From Strobilurus pachycystidiatus (lineage: Eukaryota > Basidiomycota > Agaricomycetes > Agaricales > Physalacriaceae): DNA of 64,000 nucleotides. The notes beneath the pieces are model-generated. The model did no database searches. It worked only from the letters and a program-made list of their open reading frames with translations, and had not been told where the DNA came from. This document shows positions 14,840 to 26,600 of the stretch, one piece after another (the stretch's first letter is position 1; every line of letters begins with the position of its first letter). Location: positions 3,782,001 to 3,846,000 of the forward strand of contig JAHLMK010000001.1 of NCBI GenBank assembly GCA_019915135.1. Direction: 5' to 3'. A program made the translations under genes and the position numbers.

Positions 14840-14979
14840 GGCAGAAGATGAGTGTAACAGTCAGACTCGATTCAAGGCGACGAGGGATACGCGTCACTCA
14901 CGTGGGCCCCGGCATTTGCCGGCCCTTTGGATGGAGCTGTGCGACTGGGCTTGCTCCTGATCACCAGTATACCACGACA
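14840..14979. promoter_or_regulatory. Bidirectional RPT1/VMA1 promoter with E-box
   Basis: Only 140 bp separate the two start codons. It contains a CACGTG E-box (14899-14904) and, just beside it, the near-palindrome CCGGCATTTGCCGG. No yeast PACE (GGTGGCAAA) is present. Factor binding is inferred only. Confidence 0.5.
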
Positions 14980-17338
14980 ATGGCTGGCGCATTGCAAAAC
15001 GCTAAGCGGGATATCGCCAAGATTCAAGATGAGGACCGCGAGAGCCGATTCGGACAAGTATTCGGTGTCTCGGGCCCCGTCGTCATCGCCGAAAACATGG
15101 TCGGCGCTGCGATGTACGAACTAGTACGGGTCGGCCACGATGAGCTCGTTGGAGGTCGGTCTGCGGATCTTCTTGTCGTCCCATATCTCACCTGATGAGC
15201 AGAGGTCATCCGTATCGAGGCCGACAAGGCGACTATCCAGGTCTACGAGGAAACATCGGGTGTCACTGTCGGTGACCCTGTCCTGCGGACAGGAAAGCCT
15301 CTGAGTGTCGAGCTGGGTCCTGGTAAGCTTTTGCTACTACGTGCGATGTCGATATCTCAATAACCCCCTCAGGTCTGATGGGTAACATTGTCGATGGAAT
15401 CCAGCGACCGCTCAGAGTGTGTTTCCTGAATATCTGCGACGGCAATTAACACTAATACTCCATCTCGCAGTCCATTCAAGAAATCTCCAAATCCATCTAT
15501 ATTCCTCGTGGTATCAACACCGATGCATTAGACCGTAGTTTGAAGTGGGACTTCAAGCAAACCACATTCAAGGTAATTCCCTCTGTCACAGCTGGACCTC
15601 TCTCTTACCATATCTCAAGGTCGGTGACCACATAACCGGCGGTGACATATACGGTGGTGTCTACGAAAACTCTCTCGTCGATAACCATAAAATCATGCTC
15701 CCACCACGCGCGCGCGGCACGATCACATACATCGCTGAGAAGGGCAGCTACGCTGTCGATGTCAGTGTCTTCAGCAGTTAACCATCGTCTTTGATCCGAC
15801 CTTTTCAACAGGATGTTGTTCTAGAAACTGAATTTGAGGGCAAAGTCACCAAACACACCCTCATGCAGACATGGCCCGTCCGTGCACCCCGTCCTGTCAC
15901 CGAAAAGCAAACGGCAGACTACCCTCTTCTCACTGGACAGCGTATCCTTGATGCTCTCTTCCCGTGCGTTTATCTCCGCCCTTCTACCGCCGATGCTTAT
16001 ATCTCGTAGATGTGTTCAAGGCGGTACAACTGCTATTCCCGGTGCTTTCGGTTGTGGCAAGACTGTCATCTCTCAAGCGCTATCAAAGTTCTCCAACAGC
16101 GACATTATCATATACGTTGGGTGCGGAGAGCGCGGCAATGAGGTCTGTTACTACGTCTCCCAAAACTCCATCCAGCGCCTCATTTCATTTTTACACAGAT
16201 GGCTGAAGTTTTGATGGAGGTAAAAATATTGCCATTGATGATTGTTCTTTCTCAATTCTTTCATAGTTCCCAGAGCTTACCATGGAGGTCGGCGATCGTC
16301 AAGAGCCCATCATGAAGCGCACAACTCTCGTCGCAAACACCTCGAACATGCCTGTCGCCGCTCGGGAGGCTTCAATCTATACTGGAATCACACTCTCCGA
16401 GTACTTCCGTGACCAGGGCACGAACGTCGCTATGATGGCTGACTCAACTTCTCGATGGGCTGAGGCTCTTCGTGAAATCTCTGGTCGTCTCGCTGAGATG
16501 CCTGCTGACTCCGGTTATCCTGCCTACCTTGGAACCAAGTTGGCTAGTTTCTACGAACGTGCCGGCAAGGTCGTCTGTCTTGGAAACCCCCAACGCCAGG
16601 GTACCGTTTCCATTGTTGGAGCGTACGTCCCATCCACCCTTCTGAGCATTCTCTGATCCATACTCATGTTCTTTCCCAGTGTGTCCCCTCCCGGTGGTGA
16701 CTTCTCTGATCCCGTCACATCATCCACCCTTGGTATTGTTCAGGTCTTCTGGGGTCTCGACAAGAAGCTGGCTCAGCGAAAGCATTTCCCCTCCGTCAAC
16801 TGGTCTCTGTCCTACTCCAAGTACACCAAAGTGCTGGAACCCTATTACGAGAGCACCGAACCCGGCTTCGTCGACTTGCGGACGAAGACGAAGGAGATCC
16901 TGCAGAAGGAGGAGGACCTCGCGGAGATCGTGCAGCTCGTCGGGAAGAGCGCGCTGGGCGAGAACGACAAGATTACTCTGGAGGTTGCGCGCATGCTCAA
17001 GGAGGATTTCTTGCAGCAGAACGGTATGAGCGAGTATGACAGGTACTGTCCGTTCTACAAGACGAGCGGAATGCTCCGGAACTTCGTGGGCTTCCATGAT
17101 GCAGCGTTGAAGGTCATTGCTCAGAACGATATGACCTTTGCGAAGATCAAGGATTCGGCTGGGGACCTTATGTTCAAGCTATCGCAGATGAAGTTCGAGG
17201 TATGTCTTGTCGTTTTTTCTTTTTGTCTCAGGTCTGACACGTCTGCAGTCCCCGTCACAAGGCAAGGAAGATGTCAAGTCCAAGCTGGATGCTCTCCACA
17301 CCGAGATCCAAGACAAATTCCGCCAAATGGTCGAGTAG
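14980..17338 (+). CDS. VMA1: V-type proton ATPase catalytic subunit A
   Basis: Catalytic subunit A of the vacuolar H+-ATPase V1 sector. Starts [12 protein letters not shown] at 14980; exon joins give [46 protein letters not shown] and [11 protein letters not shown]. The catalytic P-loop [16 protein letters not shown] is uninterrupted, so the VDE-type intein found there in some yeasts is absent. Further conserved blocks: [11 protein letters not shown] (split by an intron), [36 protein letters not shown] and [13 protein letters not shown]. The C-terminus [15 protein letters not shown] ends at 17338 after a short intron. Length (about 610 residues) fits the family. About ten introns. Confidence 0.95.
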
Positions 17339-17674
17339 AGGCATTGACGCCGTTATGGACACTTATTATCTTGCTGGAAGAACTTTGTACCTAATGACCT
17401 TAATATACCAGAAGCAGAATTAGTTGCTAGGCATTTTGGGGGAGGTGTTTGAGATGGCGGTTGTCTTCAAAAGAAACATGGGCCCATCTTCTTTCGTCCT
17501 CAAGCATTTGATAAAGTACTTCATTCCGCTTTCGCGGACTCTAGACGTTCATAGCTCATGTGTGGGATCCTTTTTATACCCGCTCAGGATAGGTGACGCG
17601 CAGGCGGTGATTTGATTGTATAACTTCGTTCTTAGATTTACAAGTGATGACATTCGAATTGTACGGAAATATTA
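17339..17674. other. Intergenic between convergent VMA1 and transporter
   Basis: 336 bp between two 3' ends; no exon or repeat recognised. It should hold both polyadenylation regions. Confidence 0.5.
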
Positions 17675-19063
17675 TCATACATGCTTCAAGCCTCGCGCAA
17701 CCACGAGCATGCAGAACGCGAGCACGGCCGCGAACACCCAGAACACCCTCCCCTGCTTTGTCGGATCCCCGCCGGACAGGAACCTCCGAAGAGGCAGAAA
17801 TGCGAGCCCCACAAGGAAGTTCGCGATCCAGTTGAGGGAGAGCGCTATAGACGATAACGCAGAGACGGCGTAGTATGGCGACACCTGGGGGATGAGGATG
17901 AATGGGATGGGGCCGAGGCCGATGGCAAACGACATGACGAAGGCGACGATCGACACACTGCTAAGGACCTTCCAGTCTCGTCCTAATCCGACTCCGACGA
18001 GGATGAGGCTGGTTATGGCACCGGCGGTGGAGATGAGGAGGAGCTTCTTGGGACCGAGTTTCTGGACGAGGAATATGGGCGGGAAGGTCATCAGGACGTT
18101 CACGACGGTAATGGCGAGCGAGACGTAGGGACCGAGTTCGGGGAGGGTTGAGCGCAGGATGTCGTTGGAGTAGTAGAGCACGGCGTTGATGCCGGATACT
18201 TGTTGGGAAAGCATGGCAAAGCACACGATGAGCAACGGGAGGCGTACGTCTTCGGGCGTTTTGGAGATGACGGCGGGGAGGGTGATGGAGGCTTGGGGCA
18301 TCTTCAGCCGGACGTCTGCGTCAGCTTCATAGGGAGGTGAGGGTTCGGAGTCTTCTTGGTCTTCGAGGAGTGCCTCTGTGTCCGCGGTAGGTGCTGGCGG
18401 GGTCTTGGTGTGGATGGAGCGCCCAACTACAGCGCGTCCATGCGCTCCCAGCCATTCCGGACTTTCGACGATCGTGCCGCTCAGTCCTAACAGCACCTGG
18501 AGGACAGCAAGGCCCGCGCTGCCCACGAAGACCCATCGCCAGCCCCCGTTCCTGCTGCCCATATTGAGGCCGACGATCTGAGTCCCGCATATGCCGACAA
18601 CAATTCCAAGCTGGGTGAGGATGCCGACCCGTCCTTGCATTTCCTTCGGTGTGATCTCGCTGAGGTACACGGGAGACACGCACAGGCCGATACCTGCGCT
18701 CACTCCGACCAAGAAACGTCCCGCACAGAGGGCGTTCACTCCCCCGGAGACTGATTGTATTAGTGTACCCAACACGAGTATGGTAGCTGAAAGCGTCGCC
18801 GCCGGACGGCGCCCGTAGTTGTCGGATACCACGTTAGCCATAAGGCTGCCCACGAGCCCCCCGACGGTGAAAATGGATGTGAGAAGGGAGAATGTGAGAT
18901 CGTTCATGGGTATGCAGTCGGGGAGCTCGAGGCCGAGCGGTTCGACGGAGCAGGTGAGGGATTCATGGAGTTGGTTGAGGACGGAAATGTGGTATCCGTA
19001 CTGGAATGGGGTGAGTAGTATCCAAAGGCAGACGTACCACCCGTATCTGGTGAACGTCGCCAT
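17675..19063 (-). CDS. MFS sugar-porter family transporter (intronless)
   Basis: A single 462-residue open frame, unusual among its intron-rich neighbours. Twelve hydrophobic segments are evident. Sugar-porter signatures: DNYGRRPAA after TM2, GRFLVGVSAGIG in TM4, PVYLSEITPKEMQGRVG after TM4, VESPEWLGAHGR after TM6 and QQVSGINAVLYYSND in TM7. A Ser/Pro/Glu-rich loop between TM6 and TM7 is cytoplasmic. The N-terminus (WILLTPFQYGYHISVLNQL) resembles yeast Vps73/YBR241C-type transporters, suggesting a vacuolar or endomembrane site, but substrate and location are not proven. A transposon target duplication starts 31 bp upstream of its ATG, inside what should be the 5' UTR or core promoter. Confidence 0.85.
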   Translation of the reverse strand: MATFTRYGWYVCLWILLTPFQYGYHISVLNQLHESLTCSVEPLGLELPDCIPMNDLTFSLLTSIFTVGGLVGSLMANVVSDNYGRRPAATLSATILVLGTLIQSVSGGVNALCAGRFLVGVSAGIGLCVSPVYLSEITPKEMQGRVGILTQLGIVVGICGTQIVGLNMGSRNGGWRWVFVGSAGLAVLQVLLGLSGTIVESPEWLGAHGRAVVGRSIHTKTPPAPTADTEALLEDQEDSEPSPPYEADADVRLKMPQASITLPAVISKTPEDVRLPLLIVCFAMLSQQVSGINAVLYYSNDILRSTLPELGPYVSLAITVVNVLMTFPPIFLVQKLGPKKLLLISTAGAITSLILVGVGLGRDWKVLSSVSIVAFVMSFAIGLGPIPFILIPQVSPYYAVSALSSIALSLNWIANFLVGLAFLPLRRFLSGGDPTKQGRVFWVFAAVLAFCMLVVARGLKHV

Positions 19064-19100
19064 AGTCGTGGTCGGGTGTCAAGGACTGCGCGTATCACAA

Positions 19101-22100
19101 TGGGTACGGGCAATGATCGGGCGCCCGCCGCGGTATTTGATGTTGTTTGGCGCCGGCCAAAATCCTTGAACGCCGGTCCCGGGCGTGAACAATTCAGTGC
19201 GGCATGACGACCGCTGTGCCTGTCTTGCCCATGAGGGAAATTTGTTCATTTGTGTCGGTATTCTCACGTCTCCGGAGGAATTTTTTTTTCTTTGCTTGTT
19301 ACTGCTGTAGTGGTATCACAAAACAACTCACTCATCGCAATTGCCTCGTTCTATATCTCCAATGTTTTTGACTCTGAGAATTGCCGGTAAGTCTGCCATC
19401 AATAATGCAAGTCTGCCGTGATAGCCGAGGGGTCCAGAACAATACCAGATGTAGCAGTCAGCCGACTTAGATTCGTCGTTGTCGCGCTTCCTCTAACGAC
19501 TGCTGTTATGGCTCGTTATTCTTGTCTACCACAGCTGAGACAACAAATTCAATGAATGTTCTCTCTATTATGCATATCTTGCTGCTGGTGAGGGAACTGT
19601 ACCAAAATCAAGCTACCGAAACACAAGCAGTACTACCAGCCTCCGATCCTTCCTGCACATCATCTTCCTGTGTCTGCGCAAGAACATCGGATGCTTGCTG
19701 TATTCTGGAGAGTGAATGTGAGTCAATAAACACTATAGGATGAGAAAAACATGCATACTTGACTTTGTATCGTTGTACAGCCTCCACCACGGCTCGGTGA
19801 GCATCTGCCTTCTTCTTCGTCAGGTTAGAAATGAATTTGCCCTCGAATGCCGGATCCTTGATGATCTTGATGTAAATCAGCAGCTGGTCCTTCAATTTTG
19901 CCACCGTCATGCGATCAATCGTCTCCAGGTCCAACTGCAAGCCCACGGCAGCTAATCGCGCAAGCTCAACGCGTCGAGCATCATCAGCCGCTTCCTGCCG
20001 TTCCCGCTCTTCCCGTGCCTTCCTAACCATCTGTTCTGCCATCTCCATATTGAACTGACGGTGAATACCCTTGGCATCATCATCGCGAACCTTGTTCATC
20101 ACATACTGGTGGTCCTTGATGGTGGCATGTCGAGCAATGAATGCTTCCGTGTTGTTACGGTGACATCGTTCGCGCGCGCTGAAGTTTGTCGTCGAGAGAT
20201 TGGGGTGATAGCGCGTTACGACACGGCAAGAGCCAAGGATGCCCTCGTTGGGATCATTAGTTGCAGGGATCTTGACGAGAGAGCGGAGGGACTTGGGAAG
20301 GAGGGATAATGGACCATTCCTACTGAACTCGCTAGTGAATTGAATCCACCCTTCAGCGCACCCCTCAAACAGTGCTCCTGTCATAAGCTCCGCATCTGGA
20401 AGACTTCGATGGGCAAGGCGGATCGAGGCTAAGAGCTCGAAGTCGAGAACAGGACATCCGTCAAGTGTGAGTTCGGTTTCTGGGATGGAGAGATCTGTTA
20501 TGATGGATGGCTTCCGTGCAATTTTCATGCAGAAGAACGGAAGACGGCGGTGAATGTCCGTAAGATCGAGTAGATCAACAAAAGTTGCTTTTTCCGAGTA
20601 ATGACCGCGAACAATGCTGAGATAGACCCATGAGACCAAAAGGCCGTAAGTCGCCAGCGCAACAATCTCGGCCATCGTTGCCTCGCAATTGAGACCCGCA
20701 AGAACGTTAGACTCTACGTGGTTCTCGCCCGATTTGCCTTTCCCAGCGCAGACGTCTTCGATCAGAGCAATACAGAGATCATGATAGCGAAGAATTTCGG
20801 CAGCGGCGTATGAGTGACACTGATAGCGAGTGTTTGAGACGTCGGGAAATTTCTTCACAAAGTTGGTGAAGGGTTCATCCGCGTCGCCGTATCGTTCAGT
20901 ACGCTTCTGTGTCATAAACATCACGTAACGGTCCTGGTAGCCCGTCTTCATGTTCTTGTTTCGAAAGAGCGATCCAGCTAACTCGGTCAGCTTGACTCCG
21001 CCACAGTCACTAGAGTCAACTGCGCTCTTGGCTGCAGCATTGGAAGGCGAGGCAAGGCGGATGGTGCTGGCATTGGCTTTATTAGGGAGGAGGACGGGCG
21101 GCTTGCGCTCTACGTGCTTTTGCCAGGTCTTCTTCATCTTGGCGGTTCCATACTTGAGCGCGTTCAAGTCCTTGTGTGCGCAGCAGCCAGCAAGCACAAA
21201 GAGGTCAAGTGCATCGCGCTTTTCCTCCGATAGTCCGTCATAGATATCGGCACCGAATCGCTGCTTGACTACAGAGACGGCAGCATCTGTACAGTCGCTT
21301 TCGGAGCTAAATTTCAACAGTTACTTGATGAATCTTCAATATAAAAACTGTAACAAACGGATTTGCTATAGCGCGTGACTTCAGATAATTGGCAATGTCA
21401 TCCTCAGAAACAGCGGAGATCTCGTCCAGGAATTCGGAAACAGGAAGTTCGTCGATAGCGTCTTCGCCCAATACCTCTAGTGCGACGCTCTGCTTCAGCT
21501 CCTTCGTAAGTCGGAACTCCTTTTTTCCATCGGCAGCGTGATCTTTGTTCTGGAATGTCATCTTCGAGTAGAAATTATTGAAAGAAAGGTTGTCGGCAAG
21601 TCTAGCTGCCAGAGGACTCTCCGAGTATGTTGCGACAATCTCCTTGGCGCTGTGTATCATGCCTGTGTACTGGCGCTCCGCAGTATGGTCCAGTGCACGC
21701 TCAACTCCAATGAGGCGTGTAGTCCAAGTCCAGTTATCCGGGTCATCATCTCCGTCCTCGTACGAAGAGGCTTTGACCGTGAGATGGCGTCCCTCGATTG
21801 TAATACCACGGTGAGTTGTTCCGTCACTACTTGTACCGAAAGCTAGCAATTGATTCAGGCAATCAAACAAATTCTAGAATAATAGCGCGTACCTGGAGCA
21901 TGCGAGACTTCATATCCAAGTTGTATGAGACCAAAAGCGCCGCCCTCTTTGATAGCGCGCCCAACAGTACGCTTGTCGGGGATATAGTCGACAGTCACAC
22001 CAGTCGCCTCTGCAAAGCAGAGCATTGCAGACCCAACCTTGTCCTCGGCGCACCCAAATCGGACCAACTGCCGCATGAGCCAGCGTGATACAGGCGTGTA

Positions 22101-23154
22101 AGCGCCGTTTGCCTTCGTTTTCCAGTCACGAATGGAGATGTACTGTGCCTGATAACGGTCGCGGGACTGGTGAGCACGGGAGAGCTGTTGCTTGAGGTTA
22201 TCGATAGTGCTATAGTGGCCTCGGCTCCGCTCTCGGGACACGGCAAGCTCGTCGTCGCGTCTTTTCAGAGCCTTGTCAGCCAAAGCAAGCTGATCCAGCA
22301 ATACAGTGTGCTTTGCCTCGGCAGCTAAGAGCGAAGAGACATGGTCTGAGGAGCTCGCAGATATACGCGTCTTGATCTCCTTCAGATCGCGTTCAAGCCG
22401 TTTGATACGATGGTTGGCTTTAGAGAGATCATCGCGAAGCACGGCGTCAGTGGCAGCAAGTGCATCACGTTGACTACCAAGCCGTGTATTTGCAGATTTG
22501 TATGCAGCACAGGAAGCACACGTAGGTGAAGAGATGGAAGCGGATGGAGGGGAAGATTCATCGCCAGTGGTTGCAGGACTTTCAGATTCATCCAGTGTCC
22601 CGTCAAGATGGACTGCAGAATCCTGATCCGACCGGGAGCGTTTGTGAGACCATCGAGACCTGCTCAGCTGGGAGGCTTGATTTCTCTGAGCTTGAGAGCG
22701 AGCGCGCTTAGGCATCGTGTGACCAGGCTGGGCCCACAGATGCACTAGGCGCGTGAATGATGGAAGTAGGAGGCACGACGCGTCTGAGCTCGTGATCGGT
22801 ACATCAAATTGCTTCCTGCTCCGTTCACATAGTTTAGCACTGGCATTTGCATCGGAACTGATTCAGGCCTCATAACATAGCATTCTCAAATTTTTACAGA
22901 CTTCTATCTTCTCGTTTGACAGAGGAAGAACACGGCAGTTGAGGGCCTTTGCTACCGAGAGTCAGCAATCTTGTGAAATCGTTATCACTCCGGTCAATAT
23001 GAGCGAATCCATATTCTGAATGGGTACAAATATTTTTGTGATTTTTAGTTGCCCGTAAGTATGGTTTCCAACAGTCGCGAATACGGGACATGGACGGCGG
23101 CGTGTCAAACAGCGCCAAATACCGCGGCGGGCGCCTGATCATTGCCCGTACCCA
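19101..23154 (-). mobile_element. 4,054-bp DNA transposon with 39-bp TIRs and 7-bp TSD
   Basis: The ends are inverted repeats of 39 bp (19101-19139 and 23116-23154) differing at one base; they begin TGGGTACGGGCAATGATC. The 7-bp direct repeat ATCACAA flanks them at 19094-19100 and 23155-23161 (8 bp if one allows a 1-base shift). Inside lies one minus-strand gene. TIR plus TSD plus one long gene is the architecture of a cut-and-paste transposon. The superfamily is not assigned: 7-8 bp duplications occur in hAT and in KDZ/Zisupton groups, but the protein lacks their named motifs. Near-identical ends suggest recent insertion. Confidence 0.85.
19608..22715 (-). CDS. Putative transposase of an unassigned basidiomycete family
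   Basis: Four exons join through GT-AG introns near 21890-21845, 21360-21310 and 19760-19705 into a protein of about 980 residues. N-terminal 230: basic start (MPKRARSQAQ), one CxxC (CASCAAYK) and a long coiled coil. Next come FGTSSDGTTHRGITIEGRHLTV, VLAGCCAHKDLNALKYG and TNDPNEGILGSCR, which recur in a large family of unnamed Agaricomycete proteins I recognise by pattern. An Asp (SSDGT), an acidic residue in CCxHKD and a Glu (NEG) could form a DDE/RNase-H-like triad, but that is inference. The C-terminus is rich in charged helices (RKAREERERQEAADDARR). It lies within precise TIRs, so a transposase role is likely. Confidence 0.7.
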
Positions 23155-23695
23155 ATCACAATAGCTGCCGACACGTTCAACTTCCAGGGGTTTGATCAGT
23201 TCCCACGCAGGACGCCTCTGTCTAAGTCTCGGCATGATCGCGCCAGCCCGCCACCATTCTCCAGTATGAACACCATAACATGCAATGACCGCTACCAACC
23301 AGTGGTGGGTCTTAGTGACCTGAACCCTTTTTTCACACTCTGCAAAAATGCAGAAACACTGCCAACTTTTGGGGCCGGTTTGAACAGAAAAGTATATGGG
23401 GTAGTAATATAGTATCGGCCAAGTAGTGACCTGGCAGAAAATCGGGCATGATCATGGAAAGGTTCCTGAGAGAGACATTCCTATCAATCACTGATCAACA
23501 ATTTGCCACAGAGGTTGGTAAGCTGCAAGAGTAGAACATAATGATGCCTCTGCTTCTGCTGCGGCAACCGCAAAAGTATACTTACAGGACCAAATACTTA
23601 TGGATTGTAGAGTCAATCAAACACTATCATAATTTATATAAGAAGTATATACTTATCAAATTTATAGAGTAAGTACAAGATACATGACTAAGTAA
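23155..23695. other. Spacer between transposon and receptor gene
   Basis: No exon supported. The last 70-80 bp before 23695, including AAGTATATACTT, match the 3' flank of the second receptor gene near 45330-45385, so the palindromic duplication reaches into this spacer. Confidence 0.5.
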
Positions 23696-26600
23696 TCAAG
23701 GACCAACATAACACTTGCTCCAGTTTTCACCAATGGAAACATTTGAAAAATCTACACTAAAATTACCAAACCGAGAAATGACTCGTTCACAGCGAGGGGT
23801 TCTGAGAACAAGAATTGATGTGGATGGAAGCCATAAAAGCCTTTCTTCTTTTGAGGAGACTAACCAGCCATCTTCTAGCACAGTCCAGGAATTCAGACAA
23901 TGGTCAGGATCTGTTGGCAATAATGTTAGCAAACAGTCTACAAGGAGAAAGGAAGAAGGGTATTCAGGTCTTAGAACAAATGAAAGTGGGGGTTTATTTG
24001 AAAAATAACAATGTGCTAGCTAGTATATGACAAACAATGAGCTTACCATTATGTTCTTCTGATGTCATGCCTGTCTCAGCATTCCACACTTGCACTGTCT
24101 CATCATCTGATGAAGAGACAATGTACCGGCCATCATGTGAGATTGAGGCAAAAGTGACCCCATCTGTATGTCCTTCCAACCTCAGCTCATCTTTGCCTGT
24201 CTCAGCATTCCACACTCGCACTGTCTCGTCACTTGATGCAGAGACAATGTAGCGGTCATCATGTGAGAATGAGGCAGAAATGACACAACTTGTGTGTCCT
24301 TCCAACTTCAATTCCTCTTTGCCTGTCTCAGCATTCCACACTCGCACTGTCTCATCATCTGATGAAGAAACAATGTACCGGCCATCATGTGAGAATGAGG
24401 CAGATTTGACATAATCTGTATGTCCTTCCAAATTCAACTCCTCTTTGCCTGTCGCAGCATTCCACACTCGCACTGTCTCGTCACGTGATGCAGAGACAAT
24501 GTACCGGCCATCATGTGAGAATGAGGCAGAATTGACATAATCTGTATGTCCTTCCAACTTCAACTCCTCTTTGCCTGTCGCAGCATTCCACACTCGCACT
24601 GTCTCGTCACGTGATGCAGAGACAATGTACCGGCCATCATGTGAGAATGAGGCAGAAGTGACCAAATTTGTATGTCCTTCCAACTTCAATTCCTCTTTGC
24701 CTGTCTCAGCATTCCACACTCGCACTGTCTCATCATCTGAAGAAACAATGTACCGGCCATCATGTGAGAATGAGGCAGATTTGACATAATCTGTATGTCC
24801 TTCCAAATTCAACTCCTCTTTGCCTGTTGCAGCATTCCACACTCGCACTGTCTCGTCACGTGATGCAGAGACAATGTACCGGCCATCATGTGAGAATGAG
24901 GCAGAATTGACATAATCTGTATGTCCTTCCAACTTCAACTCCTCTTTGCCTGTCGCAGCATTCCACACTCGCACTGTCTCATCATCTGATGAAGAAACAA
25001 TGTACCGGCCATCATGTGAGAATGAGGCAGAAGTGACCCAATTTGTATGTCCTTCCAACTTCAACTCCTCTTTGCCTGTCTCAGCATTCCACACTCGCAC
25101 TGTCTTGTCATGAGATGCAGAGACAATGTACCGGCCATGATATGAGAATGAGGCAGAAGTGACCCAATCTGTATGTCCTTCCAACTTCAACTCCTCTTTG
25201 CCTGTCTCAGCATTCCACACTCGCACTGTCTTGTCATGAGATGCAGAGACAATGTACCGGCCATCATATGAGAATGAGGCAGAAGTGACCCAATCTGTAT
25301 GTCCTTCCAACTTCAACTCCTCTTTGCCTGTCTCAGCATTCCACACTCGCACTGTCCTGTCATCTGATGCAGAGACAATGTACCGGCCATCATGTGAGAA
25401 TGAAGCAGAATTAACACTAAAATCATGTCCTTCCAATTTCAACTCCTCTTTGCCTATCTCAGCATTCCACACTTGCACTGTCTCGTCATTTGATGCAGAG
25501 AGAATATACCGGCCATCATGTGAGAATGAGGCAGAAGTGACCCAATCTGTATGTCCTTCCAACTGAAACTCCTGTTTGCCTGTCTGAGCATTCCACACTC
25601 GCACTGTCCTGTCATATGATGTAGAGACAATGTATCTGCCATCATGTGAAAATGAGGCAGAAGTGACATAATTTGTATGTCCTTCCAACTTCAACTCCTG
25701 TTTGCCTGTCTGAGCATTCCACACTCGCACTGTCTTGTCACGTGATGCAGAGACAATGTATCTGCCATCATGTGAAAATGAGGCAGAAGTGACACAATCT
25801 GTATGTCCTTCCAAATTCAACTCCTCTTTGCCTGTCTCAGCATTCCACACTCGCACTGTCTCGTCACGTGATGCAGAGAGAATGTACCGGCCATCATGTG
25901 AAAATGAGGCAGAAGTGATATGATCTGTATGTCCTCTTAATGTTGTTACTAGATATTCTTTTCTTCGTTCACCAAACAACTTTGGTAGATGAGGAAACTT
26001 ATCCCTCCATCTACATACAAGTGTTGAATCATTATTGTCAGCAGCTAGTGCAGAAATATATAGATGTGGAGTTGATGTTGACAGAGAGTTGGAGATGAAC
26101 GTTGTGCCAAAATCTTGTGCAACTTTTAGATCCTGAGATAATTGTCTTGTGAAATCATTTTCTGTTTCATCCTATCATATAGACTTAATATGCTATCAGA
26201 CTGAAACCTATTTGAAAACCTACCTGACTATTCAATACATTGCGTGCCATTTTGAGCATTATTGAGCATCTGCCACCCTGGCCTAAAATACTCATAGCTT
26301 CGATCCAGAACAAAAGCCGGTTATCACAAAATGAGCATAATCTTGTGATGACTTCTGTAGCTTGCTCCACATTAAGTGGTGCATCACATGAGGCATGGAG
26401 GAGATGGTCTGCCCAATGATGACAGACATAGTGGAGAAGAGGGGAAATAGATTTTGTGATACGTTCATCAAGATCTTGTATTTGAGCATCAAGAAGAAAG
26501 GAAGATGGAAGATTGCAAATGTTGAAATACAGTTGATTATCCATGATTGTGAAACATCTCAAGGTCAACAGAGTGTGCTGAGTGAGAGTGTCACATGTGT

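Noticed and set aside
15990..16120. VDE-type intein in VMA1
   Set aside because: The P-loop GAFGCGKT is followed directly by VISQALSK; only ordinary short introns are present.
24037..25923. Long plus-strand frames through the WD40 array
   Set aside because: They are antisense shadows of the 126-bp repeats; the minus strand gives coherent WD40 units.
24060..25945. CRISPR-like regular repeats
   Set aside because: The 126-bp periodicity is coding WD40 repeats without separate spacers, in a eukaryotic genome.
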